64,000 nt of DNA, from the NCBI RefSeq assembly GCF_022682495.2, contig NC_071398.1, forward strand, positions 98,111,705 to 98,175,704, written 5' to 3'. This document shows, piece by piece, positions 11,060 through 25,700 of the stretch. The DNA comes from Desmodus rotundus (Eukaryota; Chordata; Mammalia; Chiroptera; Phyllostomidae). Numbering within the stretch: the stretch's first letter is position 1; each line of letters begins with the position of its first letter. The notes beneath the pieces are model-generated. The model was not told where the DNA came from. It saw nothing but the letters and a program-made list of their open reading frames with translations, and made no database searches. Position numbers and translations under genes: made by a program.

Positions 11060-14000
11060 CCAAGTGAGTCTTTGATGTAATCTCCATAAAAAAGGTGGGG
11101 ACCAGGAAAATTAATTGCTCTTAGTTTATTACATTCTAGAATAAATAACTTAAAATAACATCTTCTGGATTTCAGATTTCTGTTTAAAAATGTAATGTTT
11201 ATTTTTCTTTATTCATTTCAGTGTATAACTCACTAATTTATATTTTGTTTTCCATGCGTTTCATTTTAACAGTCTAATATGGCCAAGGTTTTGCTCTAGT
11301 TTCAGAGTGGTAAACTCCATTGGTGACTCTTTTCGGGTAGGAGGAGGCAGGTACTACATAGCGATAGCTTTTCCTTCTAAACTCTGCCAGTGTTTTCAAG
11401 GTAAAATTTAATTTCCACAAAAACCCCACATATATTAGGACCTTGTTGATTCTGCCATACTGCCATTTTCCCGGGATGAGTTTGGCACAAAGATTTTGCA
11501 TATTTTTACTTTTAATGTGTTTCACAGTTGCCAGTGTTAACATTACTTCGTGGAAGTCGTTTAGCTTAGGAGTGGAAGGAAAGGGTTTCGGATTAAGATC
11601 TGTAGCAGGTTGGAAATACAAAGCTGACAGTAATTACGTCCGAACCATGGTCACTTGCTCCCGCCGTGCACTGCGTCCTGTGTTTTCCTACTCGTGCATT
11701 GTGCAAATTGCCCGTACACATTGCATTGGTTTTTGTGTTTGATACTGAATCCTGGAAAATTGGTACTTCATTTTAGAAATCAGATAGATTTCTTCCTAAC
11801 TGAACTTCACAGTAGTTATGAAATACTGCTTTGTGTTTCAAACCAGATGGTGTAGATCATTAATTTCAACCAACCGGAATTTCTCAGTTCAGTAATGGCA
11901 AGCAGCTGTTCCTTACATATGCAGATATTCATGAGGTACAGTGATAGAAAATATATATGATAGGAGTTTTTTGTTAACAGAAATCAGAATTTCTTGGAAT
12001 CAGGTTTCTTGCTTTGAAGACTGAGAGCTACTTTTTCAGTGTGAATCAATTACAGTTTTCAGAACTGAGTCAAACTTTTAACCATCACAGTATTCAACTT
12101 TGTTGTTTTAGTACAATTAGAATTTTAGAACAGATTTTTAAAATGAGTTTATTTAAATTAACCTCTTAAATGAAAATAATATTTTTCTGTAAGGTATTTA
12201 ATAATTAAAATGTACAACTTAGACTTTAGTGAGAAATCTAAATTAAATATATTTTTATATATCAAAATTGCAAAACAGCCAATGCTGTTGGAAAAATAAA
12301 TCAGTGTAAGCATGTGAAGAGTGAAATGTTATCACTACGTAGACTCACAGTTGTTTTTTACTGCCTGTGGCCACGATGCGGAGGACATTCGACAGTGGAG
12401 ATTATGTCGCTGTGCATTTAAAGGTCTCGTTCTCATACCAAGCCATCTATCTTGTTAGCTAGTTAATTATTTTTCCTAGTTTATTTTCCATGACTAGTTC
12501 ATCTACTGCATGAACCTCTGTGGAATCTCTTGGTGTGCATCACAGAAATCTAGACAGCACCCCCTGGCCTTCACTGTGTGCAGTGGTATCTTCAGAAACT
12601 TCAGAGAAACTGGCAGTACTGCAGATTCGAATGCTTGAGCCCTCTTGCTTAAGGCACCGGGTCTCCGGGAAACTTGAGGCAGCTTCTGATTGAAGCAGGT
12701 TTACGAGCTTTTCAGCCAGAGGTTAAGCTAAGTGGCCCATAATTCCCTGGATCTTATCTTTTACTTGAGTGCAGTTATCATCTGCTACTTCCTAGGCATT
12801 GGGGTTGCCTTCTGTGTTTTCAGACTGTATTTGTTAAAATGTATGTTTCTCTCCTGCTTTTATTTATTTTTTTTAAAGGATCTTAGTGTTGTCATTTGGA
12901 ACAGGGATCTAGCATTTCCTTTAGTTACAGTATTTTTTCCTTAGAGTCTAAAATTATGATCATTGTAATCACAGATGAATCTCCTCTTTGGTCGTGACCA
13001 TCACGCTGGTAGCACATTCACCCACGGTGGGGGGCAAATTAGAATTTACAGGAGAGCTGTACCGCTGCTGCACGTTTCTAAATGACATCCCACTTGGACG
13101 CTGGTCTTCGTCAGTGGTGGTGAATCTTATTCTTGCCATTTGGCATGTAAATATACTGCTGCAATATGAAGCTGAAAATGGCTTTTTTCTGTCTCAGAAA
13201 ACTATAGTTTTCATTTATGTGTGTGTTTCTGTGATGTGTTTTATCAGAGACAGCCACATAAGTTATGGTTTGTCTATTTTAGTCCTTTCTCTCTCTCATT
13301 TTCTTCATTGTTGATACCCATTTCTCTCACACAGCCAGTGTCACTGTTAACTAGGTCCCCAAAGAGCCCCGTGGCACGTTTTCATTTGCCTTTAAAAAAT
13401 AACATTTATCTCAGAACAATATATAAAAAGAGAACGTTTTTGTAATTTTTACTGTCGCCCACAATGTGTACAAGCCAGTTTTCGAGCCGACTTTCAGGAG
13501 TCAGAAGGCGGATAAATTAGCTCTGCTGACGGCAACTGTGCTGTCATTTCACCCTCATCCCGACACACCCTCATTTGGTTCGGGAGCGTGTTTGGCATCA
13601 CTACTTGGAACACCTCGGAAAGGTGTGTTGGCCACAGCCATGGTGTAGAGGCCCCATGTAGTTTACTAGCCTCAGTGCACATAGTGCCTGCAGCTTACAG
13701 AGGGCGCTAGTGGGTGTCATCCGTCTTCTGCTGGTTCCCTGGTTGTTTCAACGGGACAGAAGCTCTTTGGTTGCTTGTTGCTCTTTGTGAAGCAAGGAGG
13801 TTAGAGTAGGAGCCTGAGAGGGACCCTCCTCGATTTATCTGGAGTTTGTACTCGAGAATGTGTGGTTCTTCTTTAGTATTTCTGTAAACAGTTACTTTTG
13901 GATGCGGGATGCTGAGAAACAGATAGTTCTGAAGAAGTTGAGGTGCTTGAATGGAGGATTAATTTAAGGTATAATTTAACTTTATTGAATTATAAAGAAA

Positions 14001-15220
14001 GTCTAGTGAAGACAGACGGCTCATGTGTTAGAGTTGCCTAAATTTTGCCAGGCCATGGGGGGCACAGTGGGAGCTGGGGTTCGCAGCATGAATTGCAGTG
14101 TCCTGGGGTGTTAGAAAATAAGTTCTGAAGTGTACATCTTCTGTTTTTTACTCACACAATAGCAGGCTTATTATATTGCTGACCGAGTTGCCTTGTGGGC
14201 GTGTGAGACTCCTGGCCGAGCCCGTAAACTCAGAACCACTCCGTTTGATCTGTCCCAGGAGCTGCCAGGTCGCAGTCCACTCTGCGTCCCACCGGTTCCC
14301 TGCTCCTCACTTTCCCTTTGAAGGCAGTGGGCGCTCCGAAGCAAAGTGACGAGTTGAGGACCTGACAGCAGTTCTCTTGAATTTAATTTCTGCCTAATCT
14401 GGCTCACTTCACTGGGTCATGTTTCTTGTAACAAACTCAAAAATATACTTCAGGTGTATTTTTATTTAGTTGTATCTATTTCTGAAGTCTACTGGCATGC
14501 TGAATATCTTTGTATTCATTTTCACAATGTGGTATACATTTTATTTTGCCACTTTATTTAGCTTTGTTCATCTAAAATTGGTGGATTTCTTAAACCCTGA
14601 TCCTCAATTATTTGGTTTTAATTTAACAGAGGAGCTTATTGATTTTTGTGGTCTTAAACTGATTAATTTTAGACACACTTTCACAAAGTGTTAGAGCCAT
14701 ATAAAGTTAATTTTTTTAACCACTCAATTCTCTATGATATCTTGGCATTTTCCACAATTTCTTTTTTTTGTAACTTTTTTTGTTTAGCTGTTCTTTTACG
14801 TATGGAATCTTTAACTTTCAGAAAACATAGAAACTGGTCTAAATATGAGACACTTTTAAGCTACCTCTTAAGTATTTTAAATTTACTAAAGTAATAAGAC
14901 AGATACCAAAGTTATTCATTAACAACTCAACAATTAAATAATGACGTCTTTATGGGTGCATGTACCAAATAAGTAGTACAGGAGTCTTATGGAAATACAG
15001 GTCGCCTCACTTACTCATTTTCCAACTCTATTGTTTTCTCCGTTCACGCAATTTTTAATATTCTTGCTCCTGAGACAGGTCGTGCCATTAACACTGACCT
15101 GCCTTTCAGGACTCCCGTCAGTTACACCGCCGCCTCCCACCCCAGGGAGGGCTTCCTAAGCCCTGTAGACATGGTGTTCCCTCTACAGCTTTTCTGTCTT
15201 CTGTGCTCATTTGGTACACA

Positions 15221-15880
15221 CGAGGTCTGTCTGGAGAAAAGTCCAGCCATTGTTAGTATAACGAGAATAGTTTGCACAACATCAATGTAAGCTGGCAGCC
15301 AAGGAGAGTGGACTGGAATGCACGTGTGTGAACAATGACAACTTCACTGTACTAGTCAGTGGGGGCAGTAGACACCATTGAGTGAGCATGTGTACTGTGA
15401 CTGAGCCAGTAGAGCAACAAATGTGTGTCAAATTTGGTGTTAAACTTGAACATTCATTCTGTGGGAACTCTTCGGATGATTCAGAAAGCCGCAGTTATGG
15501 GCAACTGGTGATTGGCAGCTTCATCATAACCACGTGCCCACTCATCCATCACATCTGCAGAGTTTTTTGGCAAAACATGAAATCACCCAGGTGACTCAGC
15601 CCTCCTACAGCCCAGATTTGTGCCCTGTGACTTCTGGCTTTTCCCAAAACTAAAATCACCTTTGAAAAGGAGGAGATTTCAAACTGTCAGTGAGATTCAG
15701 GAAAATACGACGGGGCAGCTGATGGCGATTGGGAGAGCTGTGTGAGGTCCCAAGGTGCCTAATTCGAAGGGGACTGAGGCATCATTGTCCTAAGTGCAGT
15801 GTTTCTTATATCTGTATCTTCTTCAATAAATGTCTCTATTTCTCATATTACATGGCTGGATACCTTCTGGACAGACCTCA
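15221..15880 (+). mobile_element. Mariner DNA transposon, internally deleted
   Basis: The ends are imperfect inverted repeats of about 30 bp: left GAGGTCTGTCTGGAG then TCCAGCCATT; the right end read on the minus strand is GAGGTCTGTCCAGAAGG then TCCAGCCATG. The element is about 660 bp against about 1.3 kb for a complete mariner. Fragments of the transposase remain on the + strand. An N-terminal part includes EQQMCVKFGVKLEHS. A C-terminal part has WQLHHN then FLAKHEITQVTQ, and YSPDLCPCDFWLFPKLKSPL, which carries the third catalytic Asp. The second catalytic position, normally in an HHDN motif, reads HHN here. The middle of the gene is missing and the frame is broken. It is a dead copy, possibly a short derivative moved by a full one. 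Confidence 0.9.
15398..15815 (+). pseudogene. Mariner transposase remnant
   Basis: Start and end portions of a mariner-family transposase, which cuts and pastes at TA sites using a D,D34D catalytic triad. The start is near 15398 and the conserved end motif YSPDL..CDFWLF is at about 15603-15641. A large central deletion falls after about 15505, near the phrase gggcaactgg. There is also a frameshift before FLAKHEI, and the second catalytic Asp is lost. No functional product is expected. Confidence 0.85.
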
Positions 15881-16165
15881 TCCATCCATTCCCGTTGTAT
15901 ATCATTTATTAATGAAATGTGTTATTTAATTATATCTGAAATGTTTGTTTTATATTTCACTTAACCTAAGATTCTTGATAACAGAAAACATGTGTTATAG
16001 TTTTTGCCTTTACCACGGGACCTGGGGGAGTGTACTGCATGGGGTGGGTGTAAGATGGCCATCCGGTGACTGAACGATTGACAACGTCCCAGAGTTGTAC
16101 TCGGTGTTGTGGGTGTGACCTGGCCAAATGTACCAAGAGGTCACTTAACACCCCAGAACACGTTC

Positions 16166-16361
16166 TTTTTATTTATTTATTTATTTATTTTATGTTGTAT
16201 TGACTTTTAGAGAGGGAGAGAGAGAGAAACCTTGATTTTTGTTGTTCCACTTATGTATGCATTCATTGGTTGATTCCTGTATGTGCCCTGACCAGGAATC
16301 GAACCTACAACCTTGGTGTATCAGGACAATGCTCTGAGCAATGGAGCTACACGGCCAGGGC
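16166..16361 (-). mobile_element. VES-type tRNA-derived SINE
   Basis: On the minus strand it begins GCCCTGGCCGTGTAGCTCCA, with a B-box-like phrase near GGTTCGATTCCTGGTCAGGG, then a purine-rich GAGAG region and a TAAA-rich tail, here seen as (TTTA)n at the left. This is the structure of the VES SINE found in microbats. The target duplication is weak. Confidence 0.9.
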
Positions 16362-16999
16362 CAGTTTGCTTTTAAAATAGGGAACTTTAAGAGGCCTCAG
16401 GACTTTCCAGATAGCGACTACAAAAGCCGGATCTTACACTGCACTTGCTCTGTGCATAGGAGAGCCTCGAAGCCATCCCTGAGATGCTTTTTCCTCAGAT
16501 TACTCTTCACTCGCTCCTGATTGTGTCAATAGTGGGTTATCTGGATTCTCAGTGTGGAGCAAGTGAAAAAACAATGTTATTTGAAAATCAGTAAGAAGTA
16601 ATAATAAAACTTGGACTTAGGAAAAGAAGCACTTTATACGCTGCAAAAAAGGACTCAAAGAGCGTGGTAGTGCAGAGCCATTTAGAGTTACGTAGTCAAG
16701 CGTGTCTAATAAACTAGGGCACGCTATGTAGTAACTGACATGTATAATGAAGACGGAGTCTTCAAAAAGCATTTAAATACATCCTGTACGCTTTGTAAAA
16801 ATACAGGGCTCACGAAACGTATTTACAAAGATTTCTGACCCACGTCTGTGTGCGTGTTTTAAGGTTTGTCAAGCATTGCTTCTTTAGAATCTCACTTGCT
16901 TGAAATATCTAATTCCCCAATCGTGCTACACAGATGAAGCTCTGTGAGTATACGATGCGGGGTGCACTGAAGTTTTGCACTTTTCCGACAGCCTGCTGT

Positions 17000-17165
17000 C
17001 TGATGTCAGCCTGTCTTCACTCACTCCGCTTCCTTAGCCCAGCCCATGCTCCCTGTCCGTGGCGCCCTGCCTCGCCGTCTCCCGCTGTCTTCTCCACCAG
17101 ACTGCGAGCCCTTGAAGGCAGCGGTGGCCTTACTCATCTCTGTACTGGTGTGGTACTGCCACATC
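17000..17165 (+). repeat. L2-like LINE 3' relic
   Basis: Contains the diverged phrases gactgcgagcccttgaaggcag and cttactcatctctgta that mark the 3' end of the old L2 LINE. Borders are approximate. Confidence 0.5.
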
Positions 17166-17379
17166 GTAGAGGCTCAGCACTACCACGCTCTTTGAGTCGC
17201 TTGCACTGGAGTGCTGTAAAAGAACAACCAAGGATGTGTGGTCTTCTGGTCATACTCCCAAGAGAAGAGCATGTCATGCTAAAATGTTCTTTCCAGGTTA
17301 AATATGCAAGTTATTTTGTATTGTGTTCCGTGATAGAATAGTTTCCTTGTTATTCCCTACAAGTACGTTTTACCAGTGA

Positions 17380-19559
<2,180 letters not shown>

Positions 19560-19571
19560 TGTTAATAACTC
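19560..19571. repeat. Target-site duplication, left copy
   Basis: TGTTAATAACTC recurs at 19833-19844, bracketing an L1 3' fragment. Confidence 0.85.
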
Positions 19572-19832
19572 CTTATTTTAATTTTAATTTTTATTTGTTT
19601 TTTTATTATTTTTTTATTGTTGTTCAAGTAAAGTTGTCTCCATTTTCACTTCCCCCCACCCCCCCCCCATCCCTGCCTCCTACCCTCGAACCTATCCCCT
19701 TTGGCTTTGTCCATGTGTCCTTTATACATGTTCCTTGATGGCCCTCCCCTATTATCCCTCTCCCCCTCCTCTCTGGTAACTGTCAGTTTGTTCCTTATTT
19801 CAATGTCTCTGGTTGTTTTTTGCTTGCCTGTT
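19572..19832 (-). mobile_element. 5'-truncated LINE-1 3' end
   Basis: On the minus strand it is G-rich L1 3' UTR ending GACAACTTTACTTGAACAAC and an A-rich tail, flanked by a 12-bp target duplication. No coding part is retained. The tail differs from that of the HAL1-like elements, so it belongs to another L1 lineage. Confidence 0.88.
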
Positions 19833-19844
19833 TGTTAATAACTC
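19833..19844. repeat. Target-site duplication, right copy
   Basis: Second copy of TGTTAATAACTC. Confidence 0.85.
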
Positions 19845-22412
19845 TCTAAAAATGACTAGGAAAATTCTCTTACGTTTGTACTCTCAGTTCATTTACAAAG
19901 GTAAAAACATTTAAGTAACATCTTTTATATCATAAAAAGCACATCACAGTAATGTTGGCTTAAAGGATTAGTTAATAAAACTTACTATAGGCTCTTCAAA
20001 TCAAAAGAGTGATATACTTATTTATTATAATCATTTTGATTTGAGAATTGTTTGCCCTTTAAAAAGAACTTCCCCTGAGAAAGTTAAGTCTTTCATCTCT
20101 TGTCTCTTGTAATTTTTCAGCCTTTAAATCATGTGACTGTATCGTTTTCTTTTTTTATTTCCAGAAGAAATAATTTACAGTGAATTTCCTTAGGATTTTT
20201 TTTTTTCTGTAGGCAGTAGATCAAATGAGAAGGAACTCTCTGTTGGATCAGCAGAGAGACAGAGAAAGTCTAAGGTGTGGCCCACACTCAGTTGTCCTTT
20301 CCACATTTTCTACTCTGGAATCGTTTACTCTTGCTTCTATTCAATCATTCTTGATTGGTTAGGGTTCTCTTTTAATAGGATTTCTATGCTCTTCTTTGAT
20401 AGTAACAAACCATAGATCTTATCTGGATTATTTTATAACTCTGCTAAGATTTAAGTATTTTAAATTGTTACATAATTATTCACATATTTTGGCATGAAAA
20501 TTTTGCCACAAAATGTCCCAGATGTGAAATCTTAAACTAATGGCTACCTTTCAGCTTCTGACATCCAATAGGTAAATTTAAAGCCTATTAGATCAAATAA
20601 TGTTGACTTAAAATACTACTATTAAAATTTTTTATTTTAACTGCTTTTAAGCAAAGTAGGAATATTTTTTGAGAAATACGAAGAGTAATGTTGAACTCTC
20701 ATTCTTCATCCTCACTCTGGAGATAAGAGTAAGCAGATCTAATGGACAACATGAAGAATTTGGGTTAGCTATGAAAGAAATAACGTCTTGATTGAATTTT
20801 GAGTATTGAAAAAGCTGGTTGCTATCTATTTTGAGTATTTTTTTAAACAGGGAAATTGGCCAGATGAGTTACCAATTCTTTTCCTGTTTATTACCACATA
20901 TCTTTGATAAGTAAGCACTGTCAAGCCGTCTGAAGAAAGAATAGTAAAAAAGGAACGCATGAAATGTGAATTATGAATTATTATTGTTGTTTTTAACGTG
21001 AAACGATGTGGCAGAAGCCGGGAGGCACGCTCTGTGGCTGGTGCGCGCGTCTTTTTGGGTCGTTGGGGTTTTTAACTTATCGGTGTCACTGGGCTCAGGT
21101 CGAGTAGGCGGTCCCAAGTTCCTGCAGGATAAAGAATAAATTCCAATTATTATAAGAGGTTGTTTTTTTAATTGTGCAAAGTAAAATCCTTCACTTTCTT
21201 CCTAAAATGGCAAAATTTAGTCATTGCACCTACCTGTAAAATGCGGAAACTGAGCCAAATTTAGAGAATTGTTTAAGTAGTTCAAATTAGTCTTTTTCTT
21301 AAAATTCAAGTCAGTGGGGGCTTTCCCGTCCCATTCTACAAGGGTGCCTAGACGTGCGGCAGAGTAGATGTGGCCACTGGACAGCGCATCCTGGGCTTGG
21401 ACATCAGCGTGTCACTATCAGCGTGAACCCTTGGCGCCAGAATCCCCAATGTGTTAGGGGTGATGTGGACTACGTCAGGGCTCCAAGGCGTTAGCTGTGG
21501 AGTTGCCTGCAGATGCCAGGGGGTCAGATGTAAATCTTCTTCTCCCTGTGCGTGAGCTGGTGTTAAAAGTGAAGTGGAACTTGCTATTGAAGCTAATTAA
21601 AAATAATAGGAGTAAGACTAGCTTTTCTTCTTCCCCTGCCTTCTTTTTTTTACCCTGTATCCGCACCATATTTTTGGACCGTTTTTTATTATAACTCTTA
21701 CTTTTCAAGACTAACAAGAACCTCATGTTGAGTATTTTTAAACTGCTTCCAGCTTTTACAAATCAGTTTTTGTTGCAGTAAAAATGGTCCATTTTTCTTT
21801 TATAGGAATCCAATTTTCATAAACTGGAAAAAAATTACAGAGGCTGCTTAGGTTTCCTTGGGGCTTTGAGAAATGTGTTTCCGAGGGCCTGGAGTCCTTC
21901 TTTGTGGCCGCGCAGGCGGTCACCCACTGGCCATCCCCCCCCCCAAGCCAAGGGGCACGGGAGGGGCCGTTGTCCAAGCCCTCCGATGCTCACACTTTCA
22001 TTTCCTGTCTCTTTCACGGCCTGCCTCGTTTTTTCTCTTCCTTAGCATACTTTGGCATGGACTTTTCTGTGCATGATAGGAATTACACGTTACAAATATA
22101 CACCTTTTATTCTGTTCACTCAATTTATTTTTTCAAACATTACAGTTGAACTGTTAGTTTTACTTAAAAAATCATGCTGAGTAAACCTAACAAATTACAT
22201 ATTTCCTTAATATATAAGAAATAACCTTTTATTCAGTTTTTAAATGTGTAATTTTTCCTAAGACAAAGACTCTATGTGTAAAAAATAGACTATTATTTTA
22301 GCTATTAGGACGCCTTGATTATACTCAACTATTTACTCAGTATTTTTTTCCCTTGAGAAGAACACCTCAAAATTGCATATTCCCTGTCTAAAACGCATTG
22401 CGTAGTGTTTAC
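19845..22412 (+). other. KIFAP3: KIFAP3 last intron segment
   Basis: AT-rich intron without a recognisable exon. A few CpG-richer patches (21000-21060, 21300-21450, 21870-21980) carry short open frames with no recognisable protein. Confidence 0.75.
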
Positions 22413-22423
22413 AGAACTACATA
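22413..22423. repeat. Target-site duplication, left copy
   Basis: AGAACTACATA recurs at 22706-22716 after the A-rich tail. Confidence 0.85.
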
Positions 22424-22705
22424 CTGGCTGTCAGATGGGAGGGGGAAGGGGAGAATGGGTGAGGAGGTGAGGGGATTAAGAAGTACAAATAGGTAGTTGC
22501 AGAGTAGCCATGGGGATTTAAAATACCGTATGGGAAGTGGAGTAGCCATAGAACTTATACGCATGACCCATGGACGTGAACAATGCTGGGGGTGGGGGTG
22601 CAAAACTGAGGGAGCGGGGGATGCTGGGTGGGGGGGGCAAAGGGGGGAAAATCAGGACAACTATAATAGCATAATCAATTTTTTAAAAAAAGAAATAAAA
22701 AAGAA
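22424..22705 (+). mobile_element. 5'-truncated LINE-1 3' end
   Basis: G-rich L1 3' UTR including ATGACCCATGGACGTGAACAA, ending GGACAACTATAATAGCATAA then an A-rich tail. It is flanked by an 11-bp target duplication. It is the only L1-type copy here lying wholly in the sense orientation of KIFAP3. Its last part matches the 3' ends of both HAL1-like elements. Confidence 0.9.
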
Positions 22706-22716
22706 AGAACTACATA
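22706..22716. repeat. Target-site duplication, right copy
   Basis: Second copy of AGAACTACATA. Confidence 0.85.
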
Positions 22717-25700
22717 TTATTCCTAGACCTCTGTTTGATGAGATTATTTCAGAGGAGTTATTCAAAGAAGAAATGAAATTATTGTCTCTTATAACCCTTA
22801 ATTTGGCCAATCCAAACTTTTTTATATTGAAAGGAAAGTAAATATGCCTGTAAAATCCCTTGTTTGCTAAGTCCTTTATCAATTTGTAATCGATAACCCA
22901 GACTCTCCCACTTGTTCTAACAGTGTGTTAGTTCCCTTTGTTACGGTGGCAGTAGTGTCAACATTGTATGGAAGCATCCAAAACGGAAAGAAACTTCAGG
23001 AAATATTTCCTTTGACAGACGTTGAGACCAACCATTTGTTCAGCAGTGTTGTAGGAACTAAATAAATTGGTAAATATTTATGAAATCTTTTAAAGATAAT
23101 CGTTAACTAAATCACAGCTTTATTTAGTGCATTATTAAGTTTTCATAAAAAATGAACAGTCTTTTTGTTATTTATTAACATCTTCTATCTCTCTCAGCAG
23201 AGAACATCCTTCACAGAACCTTTAACAAAACTCTTGACTTTAGAACTTTTCCAGACACAGTGGTCACAGAACAAAGCAGCCAGATTCCATTTTGTCCATC
23301 AATAGCCAACGACTGTTTAATGCTGATACCCACATGGCAGAGCAAAGAGGCACTCTGACATACTCTAGGAATTTAAATGGATGAAGCCTTTGTGGGATGT
23401 GTGTGGTGATAGGGAACAGGAACCTTAAATTGTTCACTTCCTTTTAGTCTGTAACTACATTTCTAAGAGTTTATCCTCATGAAGTAATCAAAGATAAATC
23501 CTGCATAAATAAATTATGTAAATAAAATAAATGTATGTCAAAGTAAATAGATCCACCAAGTGTAGTGAGATACACTTACCTAATTGTGCAATAAACATTA
23601 TTTTTAGCACTTACTTTTATGCCACATGATTTTTTCTACATATTAGGTTATATCAGTGTTCTGATTTAAGTCAGTATGAAAGTCAAAATAGGTACATTTG
23701 ATAATAGATATTTACTTAACATAAGATTCCTCACTTTTTAAAGAATTGACCACAGATAGCTTATAGTTTGCCACTTATTCAAAATTCTTTTTTGATAAAA
23801 ATGTTACTCACCTATGATGTCTTGATAACGGAAGATTGAGTACATTGCTGCCACATCTGTAATTCTTGTAATGAAATCAGTGTGTTTGGACTATTTAGTC
23901 ATTCCATTTATACTCATTTGCATGTATTAAAACATTACGGCAACAGATTCATTGATTTAATCCTAATATGTAAATATATTGTTATTTTAAGACAAGCCTA
24001 TTATCAAATAATATATAAAATTAAAAAAACAAAATCTTACTGAATGCTTGCACAAGGCACTGTTATCATTTCATTTACTCTTTGTTCTTGATTTGCAGAT
24101 TTGCTCAGATCCCTAGTCCTCATTCTTAGCTGTTTTCAGTTTGGGATATTTGCAAGAGTTGCTTCTCAGTTTAAAAGGAATTTTGTTAAATCATGACTGA
24201 AGCACATAGAGTAGAACCTCTGTAGAAACAGTGGGGTTCAGTAATAAGACCGTATTGTGTTACCTTTAAAAGGTGCTTTATTTCAGAGTGCATTATTCGA
24301 TTTGAAAACATCCAAATCTGCAACGTTTATTACAATTGTATTTAGTTATCCAATGATATTGTTTTTAATGTAAGTAAAACACGTATCTCAAGTTCAGTAA
24401 CAAGAGCTACTCCTAGGTGTAATCAGTAGAAAAAATTTTAAGTTCTTCCCACCTTTATCAGTATTAACCAATCAGACATGAATGGTAAAATTTCCTGAAA
24501 TGAATAAAACCATTCATAAGAAGTAATACTGTATTTAGGGGAAAATACATCTGAAGTAGTGAAGAAGTGATTTTACTCTAAAGTTCGTGGGATCGTGAAA
24601 GCAGGCAAGCAAGAATGGCAGTAGCTCTAGAACCTAGTTCTCAGGAGCAAATGGAACCAACGCCAAGTCCATGATCTTCACACTGCGAGACTCTTGTTCT
24701 AACTTAGCCCTTACGTTAGGTTGTATTGTCCTTTGTAAATACTCCCGTGGCAGTTCTGCTAGTTATTTCTTTATTACTTCAGAGGATGGAACGTCTTAGG
24801 AGCCTTCCAAGAGTTCCAAAGAATAAAATGTATGAGGCTTCTGTTAGACCAAGTCTGCAAAGACTGAAAACCTGCATTGCTAGCGCTCGTGTATCACGCA
24901 TCTCATTTTAGCAAGTGTGTGTGAGCGATACCGCAGAGAGCAGTATGGCCCCGATTTAACAAACGTAGAAGTTCAGTCTCAGGGGTGTTTAAGGGGCTAG
25001 CCTCAGACCAGACAGCTAATAAACCCTGAAGCCTTTGAGCTTGGTAAGGGGCCTCACTCTCAGGATCACACCCTGCCTGCCTCCACGTGGCAGGACAGCG
25101 GCTCCGTCTCCCAGAGACCTGTGCTTCCGAGAGCATTAGGGTGGATGTCATCTCCTCTCAGGGTGATCCGTAGGTTTCCTGGTACAACACAGCTTGCTGT
25201 TTACCTATTTTGCTTCAATACATTTGACATGATTTACTGCAAACTGGTGCTTTAGATTGCTTGTGGGCAAGTTGCTACGAACGTAGTGACACATTAAATC
25301 ATTCACCACTATTAAATTGCCTGAAGGACAACAGTCAGTCCCCAGAGTCCTCTACACGTTGATCATGCTGTGTAAGCACATGAGGACCAAAGGAGTGGGA
25401 CAAGCTCAGTCTGGAAGGGTTAGTGCCTTATGCAGATCACTTACTTAGCTAGTGAACCAATGTTGGTGTTTACGTACATGATGCTGCTGTTTTATGCCTG
25501 TAAATGAATCCTTACATATTAGTCTTACTTGTTTAGACTGTTTGTAGGGACAGTTTCTTTCTAGTCTTGAAAAGGCAAGAAAATTCGGTTCCACTATTGG
25601 ACACTAATGATTTGCATTTCCCAGGGAGAATTGAATTAGGTTTTATTAGCAGATTGGGCCTATAACTTTTAAGGCCAAATTTTATTAGATTATCACACAT

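Noticed and set aside
10177..11067. Plus-strand frames of 65-195 codons
   Set aside because: Antisense of the HAL1-like ORF1 start and 5' UTR.
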